Part shown: positions 47,892 to 59,229 of the stretch, in pieces
Layout of the letters: each line of letters begins with the position of its first letter
Numbering within the stretch: the first letter of the stretch is position 1
Assembly: GCF_016801865.2 (NCBI RefSeq)
Contig: NC_068938.1
Span: forward strand, 86,017,474 to 86,081,473
From: Culex pipiens pallens
Lineage: Eukaryota; Arthropoda; Insecta; Diptera; Culicidae
Direction of reading: 5' to 3'
DNA: 64,000 nt
Notes under the pieces: model-generated
What the model saw: the letters and a program-made list of their open reading frames with translations, nothing else
Database searches by the model: none
Told to the model about the DNA's origin: nothing
Program-made: the position numbers and the translations under genes

Positions 47892-48724
47892 AGGCACCAC
47901 AGCCAAGGAAGTTGTCGTCTTCTTATATTTTCAATTGTCAAGCTTTCAAACCCAATCCAGCAGCAATCTGATTGTAAAAATAGTCAAACTTTGCTGTAAA
48001 TCATTTTGTTGACAGTTCTTTAAGGGATGAATTATAAATTAAATTGAAATTTTCCGTAGTTTTCAAGAAGCTAAAATGTTTGTAGCAAGAACCTTAGTGC
48101 AAATGCTCTTGTTAATGTACAGGTGCACCATTAGTTAGTTGAGGATATAATACAAATTACTTAAGAACGAGTCCACGAGCTGAGCATACCCATCTCGCAT
48201 CGAACTTACTCATCTGCCTGAAATTTTTAGTTTTCAAACTAGCACCTTGGCCAAATATGAGCACTCTAGGTCAACGGGAGGTGATATAAAATAGACTCTT
48301 TTTCTTTAAATTTTTTTTAAAGTAAATTTTTGCTCGGGAGACCCTTAGATCCGATTTTCTGATGACAATTTCATCAAATTCGTGTTCCTGAGTCAATTTC
48401 ACAATTGAAACTTCATTTTTTTTTCTATCCTTCATCACCAATGCTGTTTAAGTTTCGAAATTAGTTAAAAAAAATTTCGAGTGATTTTGTAGCTGTTCTT
48501 AAAATTTTAATTAATTAATTTGGAATTTAATGTGGAAGGCAAAAATTAAAACCACCTTTTTGACGTTTTTTTTTTAGTATGATATTAATAATTATCAATG
48601 ACTTAGCGACTACATGCATTTTACCTCATTAAGTATTATTCGCTTGTCTAATTCACGTTTGTTTTGTTTATTTGATAGTATACATATATTTTTTTACCCC
48701 CATATAAAAATGTAACCCATACCC
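47892..48724. other. Intergenic stretch with an old repeat
   Basis: 48230-48420 is an inverted relative of the 42890-42970 and 26680-26760 repeats (CTCTAGGTCAACGGGAG). The remainder is AT-rich with no coding signal. Confidence 0.35.
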
Positions 48725-49405
48725 TTAAGCTTTCCTTACCCACTTCATCGAAGCGTGTCCGGAAAGGCAGTACAGCTCCCGTTTGATGCCCTTCTCCTTG
48801 GAGTACAGCTTAAGGCTGGCCTGCCAACGGTAGCCCTCGATGGGAAAGGCGGCGAAAAATTTCAAATTCATCGTCGAATTTACGAACCGGTACAGGCCCG
48901 GCCGTATCGGACACCGCAGGTTCGGTTCCATCGTCCTGAAAAACGACGCCAGCATTCCGTTTTCGTCGTTGATGTACGTACAGATGCGGGACAGGGCGAT
49001 CGTGTTGAACGGTTCGCACGTCTTCATGTTCATCGTGCACCGGTGGGCGACCACTATAAACTGATGAAACGGATGTAGTTTTGAAATCTTTTTGCGACTT
49101 ATTCTCACCTCCAGTGGTTCCTGAATCACTTCCGTTACGGTAAAGTTTCCGTGCAAACTGACCACGTTGTCCTTGAATGTGTGGTTTATTGCACCAGGAA
49201 ATTGAATTAGGAATTTGTCGGTGTTTGGATTGGTACACGTGGCCATTTCAATGTCGAAGAACTCCTTGACACGCTGAGGTTAGTGGTAAAATTGAGTTAC
49301 AATGTATGATAACTGAAGTTTAATACTTACAGCGTTCGAAATCATTTTTATGCATAGGAGGAGAACAAACGAAACAAGAATAGAACTATGCAGTTTTGAA
49401 AACAT
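48725..49405 (-). CDS. Secreted DUF1091-family protein, paralogue 2
   Basis: Exons on the minus strand are 49331-49405, 49109-49273 and 48725-49060, phase 0 throughout, giving 191 residues. Exon 1 encodes a 25-residue signal peptide (MFSKLHSSILVSFVLLL...). Exon 2 begins RVKEFFDIEMATC. Exon 3 carries RICTYINDENGMLASFF, CPIRPGLYRFVN and FPIEGYRWQASLKLY, with cysteines placed as in paralogue 3 (51280-51971), to which exon 3 is more than half identical by eye. N-glycosylation motifs include NHT, NFT and NST. The second intron is only 48 bp, is a multiple of three and has no stop codon, so retention would add 16 residues without breaking the frame. Alignment with both paralogues supports splicing. 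A secreted, possibly lipid-binding role is inferred from the family. Confidence 0.9.
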
Positions 49406-49462
49406 GTTGAACTTTCTACGTTGCACATAAAGGTATGGAATGCTTGGCACTGTGACCGTACT

Positions 49463-49468
49463 CTTATA
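49463..49468 (-). promoter_or_regulatory. TATA box of DUF1091 paralogue 2
   Basis: TATAAG on the minus strand, about 60 nt upstream of the start codon, with TCACAGT at 49449-49455 as a possible initiator. A MITE begins 24 bp further upstream. Confidence 0.5.
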
Positions 49469-49492
49469 ATGTGATGGATGCAATTAAGTGTA

Positions 49493-50879
49493 CCGTTAAA
49501 CGGGGTGACTTTGATAGGTTCGAGATTTTTCCGCAAACTGAAGAGTACAAATTATAAACGTGAGCAATTCTCTTCGAAATCAGCCGATTGCGGCCATTTT
49601 TTTTGTTTTTTTTATTTGGAATGTTTGGCCCATTTGAGCAAGGTCCAATCTTCAATGTCTCTTAGACAATTTTATAGCAAATTTTCTGAACTTTAAAAAA
49701 AAATACTTAAGAAATGATCACTCATGGTCACTTTTTTTAAAAATCGAAAAACTGCAAATATTTCGCTAAAATCAAACTTTCAGTGGCTATATCTTGAAAA
49801 CGGAGCCCTTTATCTAAAAACCTGTAAAGTACTTTTCGATTGCAAATTTAATTTTACATAAAAAATAGCTCAAATTTAGTTTTGTATGAAGTTTCGATTT
49901 TTTTCAAAAATAACTATAGTTTCAAAAAATTATTACTCGGCGGCAGATTTTTTGACCATACTTTTCTACGGCTCAAAAGTTGCGGATTTTTGTCCTCTAA
50001 AACATTTCAAAAAATCTCGAAAATCAAAAAATATGTATTTTGGGAAATTGAGTTATGTGAAAAAAAGTTAATAAAAAAAATCGGCAAAATTTTTTTCCGT
50101 GTACCTATTTTTTCTCAATAGTCCTCAACAATACCTACAACTTTGCCGAAGACACCAAATTGATCAGAAAATTCACTGAAAAGCTAAAGCTGTTTGCATA
50201 TTTACGTACCATTTTTGTATGGACAGCTGCCAAAATTGTATGGAGACTTGTATGGGTGAACTAATGACACAAAATAGCTTCTTTGGTCATAGGGAAGGCC
50301 CCCACAAAGTTTGAGCCAAATACAAACATACAAATAAAATCCATTTCCGGTTTTGGTAGAGAATTGCTTACGTACGGAATGGTATGGAATCATTCTGACC
50401 GTGGTAGAGAAGTGTTCAAAGTACTTCAAGATGAAGTTTTCATAAAATTTTGAAAAGTTCAAACAGTTAGTTAACTACAATTAAGAAAGCGTTGATAAAA
50501 AGCATTATTTTAATATTTTCAAAATGTCATGATTTTCTGTTCTTGAGCCTGATTTCGAAACAAAAAATGGAATGCATTTTCGGATTCTTTGGACCATTTT
50601 CCACTAGGAGAAGGTAAAATAAGTTTGTAAATAATTGATATTATGTGTTTTTGAAAAATAATTTAAAACAAATCTCCCAATTTATAGGCATTTTCAATAG
50701 AGCATGCAATTATTTTTTTAAACACTATTGAAAAAACTTTTTATCAAAAATAGTGCATGCACCTTGTGTGGCCTACCCCAGTGCATGTTTTAAAAATAAT
50801 AATCTTAAGATAAACCTTATCAGTTGAAAAATATTCCAAAAATTAATCGTAATTCTATCAATGTCACCCCGGCTTACGG
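49493..50879. mobile_element. 1.4-kb TA-type MITE between paralogues 2 and 3
   Basis: The left CCGTTAAACGGGGTGACTTT (after TA at 49491-49492) matches the reversed right end CCGTAAGCCGGGGTGACATT; the right TA has decayed to CA. It is a longer member of the GGGGTGAC family. Its interior is AT-rich with short open frames only. Confidence 0.8.
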
Positions 50880-51192
50880 TCATTAATGCAGCCAAATTAA
50901 ATTATTTTAAACTTTCCCGAGCAGGGGAAATTTGCTCGGGTATGTTTCTGATATTTGAGTTCAAACCTTTTGCAAATCTCTAAATTAAGATCTCTATCAT
51001 TCGAGTAATGTACCGTGCAATATGTGAATGTGCAACTTAATGATGAATATGTCGTCGCCAAAATAGAAATCGACGCGTTTTTCTGTGACTGCAAGCCGAA
51101 ACAATCTCCTTAATGATGAATAATTAGATAATTTTGAGCTATCAAACCAAAAACGTAATAAAACCGTTATGGTCGAGAACATGAAAAAATGC

Positions 51193-51231
51193 AATAAAAG
51201 CGAACACTTTCTCAATGCTTATTCGTTCAGT
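51193..51231 (+). promoter_or_regulatory. Core promoter of DUF1091 paralogue 3
   Basis: An AATAAAAG TATA-like box (51193-51200) lies about 30 bp before an arthropod initiator TCAGT (51227-51231), which puts transcription start at about 51229, about 50 nt ahead of the start codon. Confidence 0.55.
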
Positions 51232-51279
51232 GGTAAACAGCATTGCACACAAGTTGAACTCGTGAAATAAATATCTAAA

Positions 51280-51971
51280 ATGTTTAAAGGACAGATCAAC
51301 ATGATCTGGTTGTTACTGAAAATGTCATTCTATTTGCATCTTTGCAGTACCATGGTAAGTTAAAAAAAAACATTGATTGTAATATACAATGTTACAAAAG
51401 TTTCCATCAATTGCAGCGAGTGAAAGAATTTTATGATTTGAAAATGGCGACCTGCAACGCTTCAAACACTGATCAGTATGTGCTGGATTTCAAAACTTTG
51501 AACTATTCGATAAAGAATAATGTGGTTCATTTTTACGGAAATTTCACCGTTACCGAAACAATTCAGGAGCCTTTGGAGGTATAATTTAATTATTTCGTTA
51601 TCAACGAAACAAAAGCCTCAATCAAACCTTTACAGTTCACCATCATCGCCAATCGATGCTCGCTGGATATGAAGTCCTGTCAGCATTTTGAAACGATCAC
51701 CCTGTCGCGCATCTGTACGTACATCAACGACGAGAATGGTTTGCTGGCGTCGTTTTTCAAAGGAATCAAACCGACCCCACACTGTCCGATTAATCCGGGC
51801 CTGTACACGTTCGAAAACTGTGCGATGAATCTGAAGTTTTTCACCACATTTCCCATCGAAGGATATCGCTGGCAGACTCATCACAAGCTGGCCTTGAAGG
51901 GGAAAACTAGCAAGAAGGACTTGTACTGCCTTGCTGGGGATTGCTCCGTCGGGTGGTTTGAGAAACCGTAA
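51280..51971 (+). CDS. Secreted DUF1091-family protein, paralogue 3
   Basis: Exons 51280-51354, 51417-51578 and 51636-51971, phase 0, introns of 62 and 57 bp, give 190 residues. The 25-residue first exon is a signal peptide (MFKGQINMIWLLLKMSFY...). Exon 2 begins RVKEFYDLKMATC and contains NNVVHFYGNFTVTETIQEP, nearly the same as paralogue 2. Exon 3 has RICTYINDENGLLASFFKG, CPINPGLYTFEN and FPIEGYRWQ. NAS, NYS and NFT are likely glycosylated. It is transcribed divergently from paralogue 2 with 1.9 kb between starts, most of it a MITE. AATAAA at 52012-52017 is the likely polyadenylation signal. Function is inferred as for paralogue 1. Confidence 0.92.
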
Positions 51972-52011
51972 TAAATTTAGCGGGTTAAATGATTTGCTGA
52001 GACAAGTTGCA

Positions 52012-52017
52012 AATAAA
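52012..52017 (+). terminator. Polyadenylation signal of DUF1091 paralogue 3
   Basis: AATAAA 41 nt after the stop codon. Confidence 0.65.
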
Positions 52018-52061
52018 TATCAGAAAATTGCTTTAAAATTTTAATATCATTGAAAATGTAT

Positions 52062-52610
52062 CCAGATGTTTAAGCGAGGATGGCTTCACGAATGTTGCAC
52101 GCCCGAAATGTCAAAATCACACAGTGGTACCAACATTACAAAAAAGTATGCCCTGGCATGACAGCCACACTTTTTTTGTAATGTTCGAATGCTCGCTAAT
52201 TCGAACGCATTAGAAATAAAAAGCACACAAACGTCAAAACCAGTTCGTCGCCGTCGTGCTAACTTGTCGTACGTGCATTTCGGGCCAAATTGAGTTAAGA
52301 ACGCCATTTTGTGCATCTCATAATGCCACATCTTTTGACCTTCACAGATCCCCAAAATTCGATTTCAATCCTTAGATATTCAATGAAAACCAAAATTGCT
52401 CCGAAAATTATTGTCACTTTTCATATGAAAGTAGTTTCAATCTTGTCGTGCTATCTTGTCACTCTCTGAAAATTGATGTAAGTGCGACAAATGGCCAAAG
52501 GGATTTCAGGTCAGGATGCGTTTGACGCACGTACAAGATAGACTACCGTAAACATTTGTAATTATAACTCGGGACTCCAGCAACCAAATTCAACCAAACT
52601 TCGGGACAAT
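52062..52610. mobile_element. Two truncated MITE copies
   Basis: 52062-52200 is a decayed copy of the hairpin at 36114-36306, with the right arm missing. 52232-52610 is a truncated copy of the 35428-35917 element without its 87-bp nested insertion. The junction near 52200-52230 reads TCGAATGCTCGCTAATTCG. Confidence 0.65.
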
Positions 52611-53101
52611 GCACAGAATGGTCAGCCAAACAAAACGTGTTTGTTATTGTTTACATTGCGTGCTCTCGTTTTTGTTTATTCAAGGTCAAACATTAAAACG
52701 CGTTTTTCTCAGGGATCCTACACGTATTCAGTTTCCTGAAGTCCCCGCAAGAGACGCTGTTGTTGTTTACGTGTGGTTTTTGAAAAGGTCGTATGAAATA
52801 AAAACATACATTTTGTTCCCAAATTATTTTTTGTTAGTTTTTTCTATCTTTTGCATGTATTTGCGAGATAATTAAAATTATTACGTAAATTTGTCAACAT
52901 TTTACATTTATTAGATCAATAAAACCAAGTTCTACTTGACGATTTAAGTAATACAACACAACACACTAAACTAGACTAAAAAACTCAATAACTTCAGTTT
53001 TCTTGAAATAAAACGAAATGAGTTTGATTCTTCCTGACCGTTGGTTTAAAATGAATTGTGCTTTTAGAATACTTACTAAATTTCAGTCGAAAATGCTTTA
53101 A
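52611..53101. other. Intergenic stretch, no gene recognised
   Basis: An 88-codon open frame at 52609-52875 begins in GC-richer DNA but has no recognisable domain and ends in AT-rich sequence. I do not call it a gene. Confidence 0.3.
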
Positions 53102-53576
53102 CACTGGAACGCCCAACGCATGTCCAACTTACACGGACGCCCAAGCCTCCCAAAAAAGTTGGAACGGTAACTTCAACTCGCTGTTTCTCGGGCATTACTC
53201 AACCAATCGGGACGATTCTTGTTTCCAGTGATTTGTATGAATGTCTAAGATGATCCTAAAATTTTGTAGAACTTGATTTGAACAAATCTGTAATTTCTGC
53301 GACCGAAAATATCGTGCCACCTTTTTTCAAATCGACTGCCTCCGCGGAATTTTTGGCGAATTTTTTTTTTACACGCGAAAAAAAAAGTTGGAACGATGTT
53401 TTTGATTGCAAAAATTAAAGATTTGAACAAATTAAGTTCTGCAAAGTTCTAGGATCATCTAGACATTCTAACAAATCACTGGAAAAAAGAATCATCTTGA
53501 TTGGTTGAGTTATGCCCGAGAAACAGCGAGTTGAAGTTGCCGTTCCAACTTTTTTGGAGCCTTAGGCGTTGGAATG
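53102..53576. mobile_element. 475-bp fold-back MITE with TTAA target site
   Basis: TTAA flanks both ends (53098-53101, 53577-53580). The ends are CACTGGAACGCC and (reversed) CATTCCAACGCC. The arms remain complementary through GCGTTGAAGTTACC-like and TCTCGGGCATTACTCAACCA blocks for about 200 bp. A TTAA target is characteristic of piggyBac-type transposases. There is no coding capacity. Confidence 0.8.
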
Positions 53577-53580
53577 TTAA

Positions 53581-54461
53581 ACTAGCTGTCACTTAACACC
53601 ACAGTGCTGATATGCCAACAATAGGTGCTTGACGGAATAAAATGTTGTTCCCCTAGTTGTCCCCTGAGATAAATTGTAAAAAAGAAAAAAAAAACTTAAT
53701 AGTTTTTATTTTTGTAATTTATGTCCGATGAGCATACGACATTTTCAAAAGCCACGCGAATTCGGATTCGCTAATTCGAATGCAGTTTCATTCGAATTAG
53801 CTAATCCGCTTTGATTATACAATATTCTGCTAAAAGAAAAACATTTTTTTAAACCCAACTTAATAAGTAATACAAAACGTTTTATTTTTTTTAGAAAAAT
53901 CTCTGAATATTTATCATAGTCTAAATGAAGGCCCAATAAAAAGGGGCCTTTTTTGAATCGGATTAAGAAAATACCATAAATTGCAGCGCGAACATTTTTC
54001 AACGTGCCTGACCGACTTTTGGGGTGATTTCATTTGATCCAGCTAATAAATATTATGAAGTTTGGTAAAGTGCTTCAAAATTCATACTAAAACGCGAAAT
54101 TTCCATGGCGATGGAAAATAAAAAAACAACTTTGCCGAAGAAAATAAATCGGTCTGTAAATCAGATGTCAAGATACTTTTTTTTTAATAACCACATGCTC
54201 ATTTTCAATGACCAGCAGACAAAATTGTATGGGGACTTGTATGGAATAACTAATGATGTAAATGGTAAAATTGTTGATTGATGGATTTGAAAGGAAATTT
54301 AGGTCGGTTTGTCAGTTTCTGGTAGAAACAGATTAAGACTAGTAAAATGGGTGTTCTACGGTTTGAAAATGGTGATTTGAGCTTTCTGAAATTAGGAAAA
54401 TGAAATAAAAAGAGTTGTAAACAATAATTGACGAATTTCGATAATAATAACCAAAAGCGCC
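53581..54461. other. Intergenic stretch without recognisable features
   Basis: AT-rich. TTCGAATTAGCTAATCCG near 53790 is locally self-complementary. No gene or element ends are seen. Confidence 0.3.
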
Positions 54462-54790
54462 AATTGGGTACTAAAGCCCTATGTCAATTTTATGTACAAC
54501 GGTAAAAAATACGATCAAAAACCATTTCTGATCACTTTTTTTCATTTTAATGCAAAAAAATTATGACAAGACAACATTTTTTCGATGGATCAACTATGGT
54601 CCCCTTGGAACGAGCTGTCAGTAGGAACTTTTCTGTCAAGAAGGACCGCGAGGTTAATTTTTCAAAATTGATTTAAAAATTCATTTTAAACTCTTTGTGG
54701 TCGTACAAAGGGTCATTGTACTCAGAAAAATAAGCTTTATCGCTGTAAACAATAATATCAGCAATCTAAGCTTCATTTGAGGACCCAATT
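54462..54790 (-). mobile_element. 329-bp MITE of the AATTGGGT family (minus)
   Basis: Opens with AATTGGGTACTAAAGCCC and closes with GGACCCAATT; it matches 36386-36716 in inverse orientation along its length. Confidence 0.85.
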
Positions 54791-54829
54791 TTTTTTGAAT
54801 TGCATTGTTGCATTGTTGTTCCACGGAAG

Positions 54830-55140
54830 ATTTTATCTTAAACAAGCCTTACCCGACAAACTTCGTCCTGCCCTTTTTTGGTTTCCTGACGTTTCTTGCT
54901 TGTTTGCTAATTAAGCCTCCTGTGATCCAAATTTGATTTCACGCAGCTTTTCCCATACAATCTGCAGATTTTCCGGAATCGGTTCCAGAGTGGCCAAAGT
55001 TGTCACTTTTTGGCGTAAGAACCATCCTTGGGCTTATACGAACCCAACGCAACAAAAAGCACCTCGATCCGACGCTCCGTATTGAACTGATTCGCGTTCG
55101 AACAAAACCGTCGACATTTTTTATATATGTAAATATATAG
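54830..55140. repeat. Probable dispersed repeat fragment
   Basis: The sequence (TTTCCTGACGTTTCTTGC, CCTCCTGTGATCCAAATTTG, GAATCGGTTCCAGAGTGG) looks to me like a family common in culicine genomes. No second copy is visible in this window, so the call rests on memory of the family. Confidence 0.35.
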
Positions 55141-56452
55141 ATATATATAGATTTGTTACAATGACCCTTTTTGCTCTAACAGTGATTTTTCAATGTTTTT
55201 TCTCTATCAGTTTCGTTTTTTGTTCTTTAAAAAATAATCGGTGATTTTTTAAAATATCAATGAAGTATATTTTGTAGTCCTATTTAAACAAAAATCATCG
55301 GTAAATGATAATATTGTCCCTTAAACATAGTTGCAACCGGGGAATTAAATTGATTGCATCTTAAAATTCAGTTGAATTTCTTCTGCCATTTTCAAAACGT
55401 CCCAAATGTGTCTGCCCAATCGCTGTACGTGAGTTTCAATTTAAGCAGCCTGCAAAGTCCGAGAAATGTGAAATGTTTCCATAATTTTGTGCTAACAATT
55501 ACAACCATCAGAGAAAAAAGGAATCCTTTTAATGAGAAAAAGCCCCCACCTCGCCCATCCCGCTGACCCTTCCGTTCCGAAATATTAATGATGACTTTTC
55601 CCACAGATCATTCACCGCGCGCGTCCATTGCCCTCCATTTCTCGCTTTTTAAAAGGAATCCTGACCATTCCATGTGGTGCGTTTCAGCTTGGCTTCTTTT
55701 GGCTTAATTTTCCTAAAAAAGCACTAAAAGACGGTTGCGGGGCTGCATTTGCTTTTGGAAACATCACACGGAATTGGACAATTGCTCTCGTTTTGTCCAT
55801 CCCCATCCCCGCACAAGTCCCACCACTCCTCGTCTCTCCAACGGGTTCGTTTCTTGCTCACCGGTTCAGGTCCCTTTTTGTAAATCATCATCACGTCAGC
55901 CGTTTGATGCATTGCTATGCTCTCTGCTCGGGAAATAAAAGGACTCGGCCCGAAACTGTCCACCGGAGGAATTCCAGCTTTGTGGGGCAAGGGAGAGGGA
56001 AAACCACTTTCGGAATGGATGGAAAATTTCCCAATTTTTTGTGTTGTCCGCTCCGCAACCCGCAGTGCGTTGCTATCTGGAATCGTAATTAAACGCATTT
56101 ATTTATTCCGCCACAAACCGGGGCCGGTCATCCTGCTGGGCTCGATCTTTGGGGGTTTGTGGTTACAGTTTGGACCGTTTTCTCTCAATTATTGTGCCAT
56201 TTTTTGCTGTTGGGGAGGAGTAACTCAGAGGGCCATAATATTATGAATAACCGTTTTTTTGATGCAGAAGACAAAAATACAAAAACCTTCAAAAGTTGAT
56301 TTTTGTGGATGCATTAAACACATTTAGAGCAGTAAACACTGATTAAATATATCGTTTAACAGATTTTTATTACAGATTTGATAAATTTGCCATGAAACAT
56401 AATTTAATTTGTTTTTCTAAAGTTGATAAATAATTCCAATAAATTTGGGCTA
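55141..56452. other. Unassigned, partly GC-rich intergenic DNA
   Basis: 55300-56240 has raised GC and overlapping open frames on both strands (154 codons at 55628-56092 plus, 124 codons at 55724-56098 minus). Neither looks like a known protein and there is no splice-flanked exon pattern. It could be regulatory DNA or an intron of a gene extending outside. Confidence 0.25.
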
Positions 56453-56670
56453 CACAGCAAAAAAAAACGTAATCCAGCTGCATGTAAAAGCCCTGGGTGT
56501 AAAATAAATTATATTTTATGAAATTTTATGTAATATTATATGCTGAAATATATACCCATTACACCAGAAAAGTGGTAAAATTACACATTTTCAGAGGTAA
56601 ACTTACACTTTTTTTCGTGCATAAAAGATGTACCCCTTTTTAGATGAAATTTTACCATTTTTTTTCTGTG
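56453..56670. mobile_element. 218-bp TA MITE with CACAGCAAAAAA / TTTTTTCTGTG ends
   Basis: TA flanks both ends (56451-56452, 56671-56672). Subterminal motifs such as GTAAAATTACAC and GTAAACTTACACTTTTT repeat inside. A related copy lies at 60375-60600. Confidence 0.65.
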
Positions 56671-57764
56671 TAGTGTGTAATATTAAGTGTCTTTTTTTGA
56701 CGAAGGTGATGTGCATGCTTCTGCATGCGATTTTACCATCGGATTTTTTTGGTGTGTACTAAGTGAAATGTGAAGTGAAAAAACATTTTCTAGCCAAATT
56801 GAGAATTGTTCACCGTTTCAATCCAGAGCCATTTTAGATTGTTGATACACCGTATAGTATTTGCTGCCGAAAGGCATCGCAAAGTGTACAGAATAAAAAT
56901 TAAAATTTTAAATTGCATGAAAACGTTTTTCTTCCGAATTGCCGTTTTCTTTCCCATCCATTTCACCACCACTTTGCGTTGCTCATAGAGTGATGAAGGG
57001 GGTCAAAAATAATCTTTTTCGGTCAAGTTAGGGAGGAATCATGCAATATTTACTTTAATAAACATTTTTCTAAAATTTGGATTATTTTAAGCACACATAT
57101 CAACAACGTACATTTGTCAAATTGGCTGAAAATGCCATAAAAATTATGTCGCATTTTGTTTTTGCGGCTTTTGTTGAATATCTCATGATTCAAAACTTGG
57201 TCAAAAAGTGAGGCATTGATAGTAAGGCAAAATGGCGTTAATAGCCCAAAATGCAAAGTGCGGCAAGATAGCCCGCCCTCGACGAAATGACGAGCCTGCA
57301 AAGATTGGAAGTAGCTATCATCAGTGCATGAACATTTTAAGAAAAATATTTTGGCTTGAATGTTACCGGCTGGCTTGCACGGGCTATTCTGAGACTGGTT
57401 CAACTGTCTTCCTTAATTGGACGAACATGGTATTTTTATGAATCCAATATGGGAGAATCATTTGACCTGATTTTGCACGAAAGGCTATCGGAAAGAGCCA
57501 TCAATCAAACAGATTTGACCTTACATTTATGGGGAATTATGTTTTTTTTTGTTTTAACGTATTATAGTGTGGTAACTATAGGCCATGAACGACTGCACAT
57601 TTTGTTTATCCTAAAAAATATGGTGGAACTTGTTTAACTCCAAATATGGACCTCCAAAATCAGCAACCTTTTAGAAATGTAAGGCTTGTTTCAAAAGTTT
57701 ATACAATAAAAAAATAACAGAAAATACAAAAAAAAAACACTTGAATGTCGAATGACGAGCACAA
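56671..57764. other. Intergenic stretch without a recognised gene
   Basis: Short open frames only (117 codons minus at 57050-57403; 93 codons plus at 57356-57637), with no conserved motif. No element ends are identified. Confidence 0.3.
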
Positions 57765-57850
57765 GCGATCACCGCGAGATTAAAACCAGCGATCGCTGGA
57801 TTATGAGTCCAGTGCACAATCCAATTGATCCACACAGGTGGGTCCACCCT
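57765..57850 (-). mobile_element. tRNA-like SINE head (minus)
   Basis: On the minus strand TGTGTGGATCAATTGGATTG acts as an A-box region and ACTCATAATCCAGCGATCGC as the anticodon-side arm; the B box is poor. Related to 14405-14470. Confidence 0.45.
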
Positions 57851-58850
57851 AACCATCAAACCAAAAAAAAATATTGGTCTAATTATTTTGGCTAAGAACT
57901 CCCAGGTCAAATTTGTGCGAAATCAGATTTTGCCTTGATCCTGCTATGGTTTGACGTAGGAACGCTGAATATGAACAGAAATTCTGTTACTCAATTAAGG
58001 TTGAGCCGTTGATTATTTTCGAAGAAAATTGATCATCACTATAAAATATTCTGTATTAAATTCAATTTAATGAATTTCAGCACTAAAAAGAATCAGCATG
58101 TGCCGGGTGTTGAGTTCTTCAAGGCACTGAAAGAATTTTCGATCTAAATCAAATGCGTTTAAAAATTTATATAATTTTGTGGTACAATCATTGACTTTCT
58201 TGTTGGCAATCATTGATTAATGTCGATTTCCATAACTTTACAAGGCATTGGATAATCGTTACCAAAAGGGATCAGCATGTGTAGGTCACTATTCTAAACA
58301 ACTTGTTGAACGACTTTGAACGAAAAATCATGACAATGATGGAAGTCTTCACGTTAAAAAGATTCGAAAAAAAATGTAATTTGTGCGAAATTTCTTGTGA
58401 CGTGTCACAAGAAAGCATGATCATTTTGATGAGAAATTGGTCTATGTCACAATTGTGTATTTTCGATGTATAGCGATTTCCAAAATCGTTTTAAAACATC
58501 TTGTAGGGTTTGTTGAGTCTAACAAAACGTAATCATTAGCTCATTTTCGACCAAAATGGTCGTTGTCACAAGATAGCACACAATCGACGAAATGATCTAT
58601 TGCCAATCGGATAAATAGTCAAGAAATCTTCACCCAAAGGAAAAATATATCTCAAAATCTGCAACAGTGGATTTGCTTCAGAAAATGTTACATTTTATAA
58701 CATTTTTTGCAGCAAGCCCGTAGATCATTTTTGCCCGCATGTAAACATTTTAGCGATTTGCAGTTCTCACCAACACATATAATGCTGGCCCGCCCCCGAG
58801 CATCACTCCAAAGAGAATCATATGTTGGTGCTCTTTCACTCTCCTTTCAT
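57851..58850. other. Intergenic stretch with short inverted motifs
   Basis: TTTCTTGTGACGTGTCACAAGAAA (58396-58419) is a short perfect-looking inverted repeat; otherwise I see nothing that supports a gene or a complete element. Confidence 0.35.
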
Positions 58851-58935
58851 CAAGCGTCCATGGCGCGGTGGTAGCGTGTCGGATCAATAACCAAGAAGTT
58901 GGTGGTTCAATCCTCGTTCTGTAAAGGGGTTTTTT
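58851..58935 (+). mobile_element. tRNA-like SINE head
   Basis: TGGCGCGGTGGTAGCGTG (A box) and GGTTCAATCCTCG (B box) with AACCAAGAAGTTGG between; the anticodon arm is not well formed. No clear body follows. Confidence 0.5.
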
Positions 58936-59229
58936 GTGTGAAATACAACCAAAATGCCGTCGGTAATGTCGATAATTGTCGGTAACGGGCAAAAATGTCA
59001 TACCCCTATATCGCAAAAAATGCATGAGACCAGTTTTCATGCAGATTCTGATATACTTTCATGCCGCCATGCATCACAACCATGCGACCGCCGTTTGGGT
59101 GTTGAGTTGAAAAATAGTAGCTTTTTGAATTTCTTTTTCAACGACATTCAAAATCAAATCAAATTATTCGCTCTACAGCATTGCCTTGGCGTTCTCGATT
59201 GCGAGATTCCTACTCGAAACTAGGTGTTC

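Noticed and set aside
48810..49238. 142-codon minus frame and 107-codon plus frame over DUF1091 paralogue 2
   Set aside because: Shadow frames of the real gene, kept open by its GC-rich codon use.
55628..56098. Overlapping 154- and 124-codon frames
   Set aside because: They lie antisense to each other, and neither resembles a protein family nor has splice support.
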